A stretch of 64,000 bases of DNA from the NCBI RefSeq assembly GCF_900172325.1, contig NZ_FWFR01000005.1:62001-126000 (forward strand), in the 5' to 3' direction. The position numbers and the translations under genes are program-made. Below are positions 56,801-64,000 of this stretch, piece after piece. The stretch comes from Oceanibacterium hippocampi. Lineage in GTDB: Bacteria > Pseudomonadota > Alphaproteobacteria > Sneathiellales > Sneathiellaceae. Positions within the stretch are counted from its first letter, which is position 1. Each line of letters starts with the position of its first letter. The notes below the pieces were generated by a model, which made no database searches, was not told the origin of the DNA, and worked only from the letters and a program-made list of their open reading frames with translations.

Positions 56801-57592
56801 TCAGCCGCCGGCGGCGGCAATAGCCCGTTTCGCCATGACCGTTACCAGATGGGCGCGGTACTCGGCCGATCCGTGCATGTCGGAATTGAGGCCGTCGGCC
56901 GACACGCTGACCCCGTCGATCGCGCCGGCGGAGAAATTGCCGGCCAGCGCCGTCTCCATCGCACCGATCCGGAATACCCCCGGACCGGCCCCGGTGACGG
57001 CGACGCGGACGCCGCCTGGGGTCCGCGCCACGAACACGCCGACCAGGGCATAGCGGGACGCCGGGTTGGCGAACTTGGCATAGCCCGCCGCCTGCGGCAC
57101 CGGGAAGCGCACCCGGGTGATGATCTCGTCCTCGCCGAGCGCGGTCTCGAACATCCCGGTGAAGAAGTCGTCGGCGGCGACGGTCCGCTTGTTGGTCTCG
57201 ACGCTGGCGCCGAGGCCGAGCAGGGCGGCCGGATAGTCCGCCGCCGGGTCGTTGTTGGCGACCGAGCCGCCAAGCGTGCCCATGTTGCGGACCTGGGGAT
57301 CGCCGATCCCGCCGGCGAGTTTGGCCAGCGCCGGGATCGCTTTCGCCACCTCGGCCGAGGCGGCGACCGCGCCGTGCCGCGTCATGGCGCCGATGACGAC
57401 CGCGTCGCCCTCGACCTTGATCCCGGACAGCTCGGCGATGCCGCCCAGGTCGACGATCTTGTCGGGCTGGGCGAGCCGTTGCTTGAGAGTCGGGATGAAG
57501 GTCTGGCCGCCGGCGAGGAGCTTGGCTTCTCCACCCAGCTGGCGGACGGCATCGTCGACCGAACGCGGACGGTGATAGTCGAAGCTGTACAT
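56801..57592 (-). CDS. coxM: CoxM-like FAD-binding medium subunit
   Basis: A 263-residue flavoprotein subunit of a molybdenum hydroxylase. FAD-binding motifs AKLLAGGQTFIPTLK and TLGGSVANNDPAADYPA are clear. It passes electrons from the 2Fe-2S subunit to the quinone or other acceptor. 11 bp after coxL in the S-L-M order typical of form II clusters. Confidence 0.94.
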   Translation of the reverse strand: MYSFDYHRPRSVDDAVRQLGGEAKLLAGGQTFIPTLKQRLAQPDKIVDLGGIAELSGIKVEGDAVVIGAMTRHGAVAASAEVAKAIPALAKLAGGIGDPQVRNMGTLGGSVANNDPAADYPAALLGLGASVETNKRTVAADDFFTGMFETALGEDEIITRVRFPVPQAAGYAKFANPASRYALVGVFVARTPGGVRVAVTGAGPGVFRIGAMETALAGNFSAGAIDGVSVSADGLNSDMHGSAEYRAHLVTVMAKRAIAAAGG

Positions 57593-57603
57593 GTTCGTTC
57601 CCC

Positions 57604-59967
<2,364 letters not shown>

Positions 59968-59971
59968 GACG

Positions 59972-60439
59972 TCAACCTCCCATTTCCTGTGCCGCCGCCT
60001 TCACCGCCTTGACGATATTCTGGTAGCCGGTGCAGCGGCAGATGTTGCCTTCCAGTTCGTGCCGGATGGTCTCTTCGGAGGGGTTGGGATGACGCTTAAT
60101 GAGATCGATGGCGCTCATCAGCATGCCGGGCGTGCAGAAGCCGCATTGCAGCCCGTGATGCTCGTTGAAGGCCTTCTGGATCGGATGCATCTTGCCGTTC
60201 GTCGCCAGTCCCTCGACGGTCGTGACGGCGGCGCCGTCGGCCTGCATCGCCAGCATGGTGCAGGACTTCACGCTGCGTCCGTCGACATGGACGACGCAGG
60301 CGCCGCACTGGCTGGTATCGCATCCCACATGCGTCCCCGTCAGATGCAGGTTCTGGCGGATGAACTCAACCAGAAGTGTGCGCGGCTCAACATCGGCTGA
60401 AACCGATTTTCCGTTGACCGTCATCGATACGGTGGCCAT
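59972..60439 (-). CDS. coxS: CoxS-like 2Fe-2S small subunit
   Basis: A 155-residue iron-sulfur subunit with a plant-ferredoxin-type N-terminal cluster ([16 protein letters not shown]) and the C-terminal four-helix cluster ([22 protein letters not shown]). The ATG at 60439 follows GGGAGGA; a TTG one codon earlier is a poorer choice. It carries electrons from the Mo site in CoxL to FAD in CoxM. Confidence 0.95.
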   Translation of the reverse strand: MATVSMTVNGKSVSADVEPRTLLVEFIRQNLHLTGTHVGCDTSQCGACVVHVDGRSVKSCTMLAMQADGAAVTTVEGLATNGKMHPIQKAFNEHHGLQCGFCTPGMLMSAIDLIKRHPNPSEETIRHELEGNICRCTGYQNIVKAVKAAAQEMGG

Positions 60440-60603
60440 CAAACTGTCCTCCCTTGGGTGCAGATTTCTTCCGGTCTCGATTCCCCGCGATGGAAGAACG
60501 GACCATTCCCCGGACCTCTTGCAAGCGATAGTCGAACGCCGTCCCCGGTCAGGTCAAGTGACGAAGTCGCGACGGCGAACGCGCGCGATTACGCGTCGGT
60601 ATG

Positions 60604-61248
60604 TCAGGCGAAAACGAGGATCAGGAGCGCCACGACGACGACCCCGATCAGCAGCCAGGTCCCGGTGCTCAGTCCACCCGCCGAGGGTGCGGCGGCCGGC
60701 TTCGGCGGTGCTGGCGGTGGCGGGGTCGGCGTGACAGTTTCGACCTCGGGCGTCTCGGCCGCCGCGCTCGCCGCCTCGGGCGGCGGGGCAGAGGCCTCGC
60801 CGGCGTGTCGGGCACTCATGATTGCATTGAAACGGTTGAAAAAGTCGTCGGCCATCTTCTGCGCCGTGCCGTCGATCAGCCGCGAGCCGATCTGCGCCAG
60901 CTTGCCGCCGACCGATGCTTCGACGTCATAGGACATTTGCGTCCCGCCATCGACCTCGGCGAGCGCGACCCTGGCCGCGCCCTTGCCGAATCCGGCGGCT
61001 CCGCCCTTGCCCTCGCCGCGAATCGTGTAGCCGTTCGGCGGGTCGAGATCCTCGAGCACGACCGAGCCCTTGAAGCGGGCCTTCACCGGCCCGACCTTGG
61101 CCGTCACGCTCGCCGTCATTTCGGTGTCCGAGGTCTTCTCGATTTCCTCACAGCCCGAAATGCATTCCTTGAGCACTGCCGGATCGTTGAGCGCCTCCCA
61201 GACCGCCTGCCTGGGAGCAGGAACCATCTGCTCGCCGGTCATTTTCAT
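60604..61248 (-). CDS. coxG: CoxG-like SRPBCC protein with C-terminal membrane anchor
   Basis: A 214-residue protein: residues 1 to about 150 form the CoxG/SRPBCC fold ([60 protein letters not shown]), then a Pro/Ala linker and a C-terminal helix ([19 protein letters not shown]). CoxG is believed to tether the enzyme to the membrane and quinone pool. First gene of the cox operon; the 164-bp gap to coxS may hold another promoter. Confidence 0.92.
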   Translation of the reverse strand: MKMTGEQMVPAPRQAVWEALNDPAVLKECISGCEEIEKTSDTEMTASVTAKVGPVKARFKGSVVLEDLDPPNGYTIRGEGKGGAAGFGKGAARVALAEVDGGTQMSYDVEASVGGKLAQIGSRLIDGTAQKMADDFFNRFNAIMSARHAGEASAPPPEAASAAAETPEVETVTPTPPPPAPPKPAAAPSAGGLSTGTWLLIGVVVVALLILVFA

Positions 61249-61414
61249 GACTGCCGTCCCCTATTCTTGCTCGTGGGTGATGACCGTAGCGGGCCGGCCG
61301 TGCGTCGGCAAGGCCCGGCCATGGTGCGGAACCATCCCCATTAACCCGCGATTAACGATGGTGGCCGCAAGATGGTCCGCCAGACGCGAACGACAACAGC
61401 CAGGAGCAGCGCCC

Positions 61415-62020
61415 ATGAGGCCCGGCATACGCTCGGTATTCGATGTTGCCCAATGGTTCATCGAACGGAACCGGTCCACCGGCCGCTCGCTGCCGGCCGC
61501 AAAGCTGCATTGCCTGATTTACGAGAGCCAGCTTCGCTATGCGATCATCCACAAGGGCGCGCGGATGATGCCGGCGACCTTCCTCGCGACCGAGCTCGGC
61601 CCGATCGAACCCAATCTCTACCTGATCTATGACGGTGGCGAGGCGCCGATTGCCGCGATGCGGCCGTCGGAGCAGGTCGCCAGCGTGCTCGAGGCGGTCT
61701 GGCACGATCTCGGCGAGCGTTCGGCGGAGCAGCTTGCCGCCCATTACCGCCAGGATCCGGCTTACCTGAAGGCCTGGAATACTGAGCGCAGCGCCGAGAT
61801 CGCGCTCGACGACATGGTCCAGTGCCGGGCCATCCAGATTTCCGACAAGGTCGCGCCGCTGCGCGCCGACGGCGCGACGCCGAAGACCGGCCCCCGCGCG
61901 CCGGTGAAGCCCGCGGCGATCGAGGCGGCGCCCGACGCCGGCCAGAGCATCCGCTTTACCGGCGACGGCCGGGTCGTGACCCGCTGGCGCCCGACCAAGA
62001 CGGTCCGCCGCCTGCACTGA
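61415..62020 (+). CDS. SocA/Panacea (DUF4065)-type protein, unpaired
   Basis: A 201-residue protein whose first 140 residues match the SocA-like Panacea domain: SVFDVAQWFIERNRSTGRSL, LPAAKLHCLIYESQLRYAII, ATELGPIEPNLYLIYDGG. In Caulobacter SocA is the antitoxin and ClpXP adaptor for the sliding-clamp poison SocB; Panacea domains occur in many toxin-antitoxin pairs. No toxin-like gene is next to it here: upstream is the divergent cox operon and downstream a convergent ChaN-like gene. The tail (150-201) is basic, with GDGRVVTRWRPTKTVRRLH. AGGAG lies 8 nt before the ATG. Confidence 0.78.
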   Translation: MRPGIRSVFDVAQWFIERNRSTGRSLPAAKLHCLIYESQLRYAIIHKGARMMPATFLATELGPIEPNLYLIYDGGEAPIAAMRPSEQVASVLEAVWHDLGERSAEQLAAHYRQDPAYLKAWNTERSAEIALDDMVQCRAIQISDKVAPLRADGATPKTGPRAPVKPAAIEAAPDAGQSIRFTGDGRVVTRWRPTKTVRRLH

Positions 62021-62044
62021 GGTCGGCGTTCGCGCCGGCGTAGT

Positions 62045-63022
62045 TCATTCGGCCTGTCCCTTCTGTTTCGCCTTCATCCGCCCGAGCGCCTCGCGATGGG
62101 CCTCGCAGGGATCGTTCGTGTCGACCCGGGGCGTGTACCAGACGATGTCGTAGGGCGCCCTTTCCGGCTGCGCGCTCTCGCCCGGCGCCGGGACTTCCCG
62201 GAAGGCGATCGCAAGAACCCGCGCGTCCGGCGCGACCCGTCGCAGGTATTGGGGCACCGCCCAGTCCTTCCGCACATGCCCGGCGCCGGCGATCAGCACG
62301 GCACGGCGCGCACCGCCGTCGACGAGCGCCGCGGCCATGACCGCGTCGCGGGCCCGCTGGACCCGGACGAGGGGCGCCGCCCGGTCAGCCGTGATCATGC
62401 CGCAATGGGCGCCGACGATGGTTGCCGCCAGTGCCTCGGCCGAGGCCGCCGGCAACGGCGCGTCCAGCGCGAAGCGTTCGACGAAGGCCGGATCGAGCGC
62501 CGACCAGCCCTCCTTGTAGAGCGCCCGGATCCGCGGCCGTTCCAGGTTGGCCGGGCGGATGTCGGAGCTCGCCCGCAAGGCGGCCTCGAACACCGGGCGA
62601 TAGATCGCCCAGTCCGGCCAGCCGCTTTTCGCCCAGTCGAGACGGCGGGCCAGTGCATCGACGTCGCCGGCGGCGGGCAGGGGGCTCAATGCCGTGGCCC
62701 GGTCGCCGGGGATCATTTCGAAGGCGATCGCCGGGGCCGGTCCGGTCGCGGCGAAGGCGCCGATCAGCAGCGCCTGCAATCTGTGGTGATCCCGGTTGTC
62801 GTGCTTCTCGCCGAGCAGCAGGATGTCGGTGCGGTCGAGCCGACGATAAAGCGCCTCGAGCGGGATTTCCGCGCCGCTCGCGACATCGAGAATCCGGCCG
62901 GTGAGCGGATGGTCCGCCTCGACCGTCTCCTGCCACTCGACCGCAGCGACCGGAGCGGCGAGGCTCGCGGCAAGGGCAAGGACGGTGGCGGCGAGCAGGG
63001 CGCGGAAGCGGGACCGGGTCAT
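62045..63022 (-). CDS. ChaN-family (DUF399) exported protein
   Basis: A 325-residue protein with a signal peptide (ALLAATVLALAASLAAPVAA) and a ChaN-like domain: ILLLGEKHDNRDHHRLQALL and IAFEMIPGD near the N-terminus, VLIAGAGHVRKDWAVPQYL near the C-terminus. ChaN relatives bind haem or iron; EreA/B esterases share the fold. The lipobox of true ChaN is not clear here. Its start overlaps the stop of the DUF4149 gene (ATGA, 63019-63022). Confidence 0.87.
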   Translation of the reverse strand: MTRSRFRALLAATVLALAASLAAPVAAVEWQETVEADHPLTGRILDVASGAEIPLEALYRRLDRTDILLLGEKHDNRDHHRLQALLIGAFAATGPAPAIAFEMIPGDRATALSPLPAAGDVDALARRLDWAKSGWPDWAIYRPVFEAALRASSDIRPANLERPRIRALYKEGWSALDPAFVERFALDAPLPAASAEALAATIVGAHCGMITADRAAPLVRVQRARDAVMAAALVDGGARRAVLIAGAGHVRKDWAVPQYLRRVAPDARVLAIAFREVPAPGESAQPERAPYDIVWYTPRVDTNDPCEAHREALGRMKAKQKGQAE

Positions 63023-63441
63023 CGGGCGAGCCTCAGGAAGACGCCGAGCACGAGAACGAGCTGGGCGAGGTTGAGCACCATGCTGGCGCCGTGCAGGCGA
63101 CGAAAGGCCGCCGTCGCGGCAGGCTCGCCGCGTTCCCGTCCCGGGCGGTGGCGCGCGATGCGCGGCCGGAGCAGGCGATCCGCGACGACGAAGCCGATGC
63201 CGACGGCGAACAGGATCCACGCCTCGGACCGGTACCAGACCGGCAGGGCGGCGGCCAGCGCGAGCAGCCCCATGACCCGGTAATAGACCGGGAGGATCGC
63301 TTCGAGGAAGGCGCCGCGCGCCGGCTGTTCGAGGCGCCGGAAGACCGTCGGCGTGACGACGAAGGTGAAGAAGACCATGCCGCCCAGCAGCAGGGCGCAA
63401 AGCAGGCTCGCCAGCACATGCAGGGTGAGGATGCCGCTCAT
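63019..63441 (-). CDS. DUF4149 (TMEM205-like) membrane protein
   Basis: A 140-residue inner-membrane protein with about four helices (LHVLASLLCALLLGGMVFFTF, VMGLLALAAALPVW, WILFAVGIGFVVADRL, NLAQLVLVLGVFL). The FFTFVVTPTVFRRL motif is typical of DUF4149. Function unknown; coupled to the ChaN-like gene. Confidence 0.85.
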   Translation of the reverse strand: MSGILTLHVLASLLCALLLGGMVFFTFVVTPTVFRRLEQPARGAFLEAILPVYYRVMGLLALAAALPVWYRSEAWILFAVGIGFVVADRLLRPRIARHRPGRERGEPAATAAFRRLHGASMVLNLAQLVLVLGVFLRLAR

Positions 63442-63495
63442 CGCTGCCCCGTCTTCGATCGGTTCGCCGGTGCCGGGCCCGGGCGGCCCGGCCGC

Positions 63496-64000
63496 TCAGA
63501 CGTAGTAAAGAACGACGTAGAGACCAAGGAGGAAGGCGACGATCAGCACGGCCACGCCGGTCGACTGGCCGAGCATGCGCAACCGGCGCCGGCCGGAGGA
63601 GGCCTGCAGGAAATGCCAGCTGTCGGTCGCCCGGTCGCGGGCCGCGTCGGCAAGCCCGGCGCGCAGGGCCGAGGCCCCGTCGAGGATCGCGAGGCCGGCC
63701 CGGCGGATCGGTACCCGGAAGAACCAGTCGACGTCGAGGCTGATCGTCAGCGTCCGCTTCATCAGCGGCAGGCCGACGAAGAAGGCGAGGCCGGAAAACA
63801 GCAGGAGCTGGAACTGGAAGACCAGGTGGCTGCCGGTATAGGGCTCGTAGCCGGTCGGATAGGGCAGGAGCGCGTAGAGCCCGTCCGGCCAGACGCCGAG
63901 GCCGATGCAGAGGAAGGCGAAGATATACATCGCCAGCCGCATGTTCCACGGCGGGTCCGGCGGGCGCAGCCCGGAATCCTTCTGGAAGAAGACGAACCAC
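63496..64000 (-). CDS. Mrp-type Na+/H+ antiporter subunit D (NuoM-like), C-terminal part
   Basis: Only about 168 C-terminal codons are inside the window; the gene enters from the right edge. Visible are a helix pair (LAMYIFAFLCIGLGVW; HLVFQFQLLLFSGLAFFVGLPL), the loop KRTLTISLDVDWFFRVPIR and a last helix (VAVLIVAFLLGLYVVLYYV). The DVDWFFR segment is characteristic of the D-subunit-like proteins of multisubunit cation/proton antiporters. It is the upstream neighbour of the DUF4149-ChaN pair. Confidence 0.8.
   Translation of the reverse strand, partial: WFVFFQKDSGLRPPDPPWNMRLAMYIFAFLCIGLGVWPDGLYALLPYPTGYEPYTGSHLVFQFQLLLFSGLAFFVGLPLMKRTLTISLDVDWFFRVPIRRAGLAILDGASALRAGLADAARDRATDSWHFLQASSGRRRLRMLGQSTGVAVLIVAFLLGLYVVLYYV

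Overview
The window is GC-rich chromosomal DNA of an alphaproteobacterium, most likely Rhodospirillales-like. Supporting signs are a CckA kinase directly downstream of flgBC-fliE-fliQR-flhB, a CtrA-type TTAA-N7-TTAA half-match, a GAAC-N7-GAAC SOS box at recA, a monomer-type NADP isocitrate dehydrogenase, DUF1127 and DUF1289 proteins, and a form II cox cluster. No rRNA, tRNA or CRISPR array was seen. Most genes are ordinary core metabolism packed into tight operons with many 1-4 bp start/stop overlaps.

Layout. 1-3.2 kb: the N-terminal part of a ThDP-dependent E1 alpha subunit, then a PEP-CTERM surface protein behind a sigma-54 promoter with an upstream dyad, a crotonase and a hotdog thioesterase. 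3.5-8.8 kb (minus strand): a CobW GTPase coupled to a YtcJ-like amidohydrolase, a Rieske oxygenase with a bridging glutamate, a SixA phosphatase and a CatA-family acetyltransferase. 8.8-12.6 kb: a split MetH (two coupled genes) behind a promoter carrying a perfect 20-bp palindrome. 12.7-17.1 kb: an AcrAB-type RND pump. 17.1-17.9 kb: a secreted EndoU-domain nuclease coupled to a small acidic protein, the best candidate for an uncharacterised toxin/immunity pair. 18-20 kb: DUF1127, a glyoxalase-superfamily protein and a class II aldolase.

20-28.8 kb: two flagellar export blocks, fliP/fliO/FlhB-C-terminal paralogue on the minus strand and flgB-flgC-fliE-fliQ-fliR-flhB-cckA on the plus strand, separated by a cysteine-less DJ-1/PfpI-like gene. 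28.8-32 kb: an AT-richer island. It holds an unknown membrane protein, a decayed IS1595 zinc-ribbon fragment and, inserted in that fragment, a complete 1,947-bp IS1595-family element with 28-bp inverted repeats, an 8-bp target duplication and two passenger genes. The element ends 16 bp before the distal SOS box of recA. 32-37.3 kb: recA, alaS, icd.

37.4-44.7 kb: a LOG-family protein, a small exported protein, a dihaem cytochrome c, a LysM protein, an Atm1-type ABC exporter and psd-pssA for phosphatidylethanolamine synthesis. 44.7-49.7 kb (minus): a second RND pump with a PadR regulator and an AT-rich dyad operator. 49.9-51.9 kb: a SleB-like hydrolase, DUF1289 and an alpha/beta hydrolase that has lost its nucleophile. 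51.9-61.2 kb (minus): a full form II aerobic CO-dehydrogenase-like operon, transcribed coxG-S-L-M-D-E-xdhC-N-xdhC-C-moeA/mocA, in which structural subunits are followed by maturation and molybdenum-cofactor genes. 61.4-64 kb: a lone SocA/Panacea-type protein, a ChaN-like protein, DUF4149 and the C-terminal end of an Mrp-type antiporter subunit.

Most notable: the EndoU pair, the IS1595 element with passengers next to recA, the sigma-54/UAS arrangement of the PEP-CTERM gene, two pseudoenzyme-like proteins (Ser-less hydrolase, Cys-less PfpI), the metH operator and the unpaired SocA-like gene.
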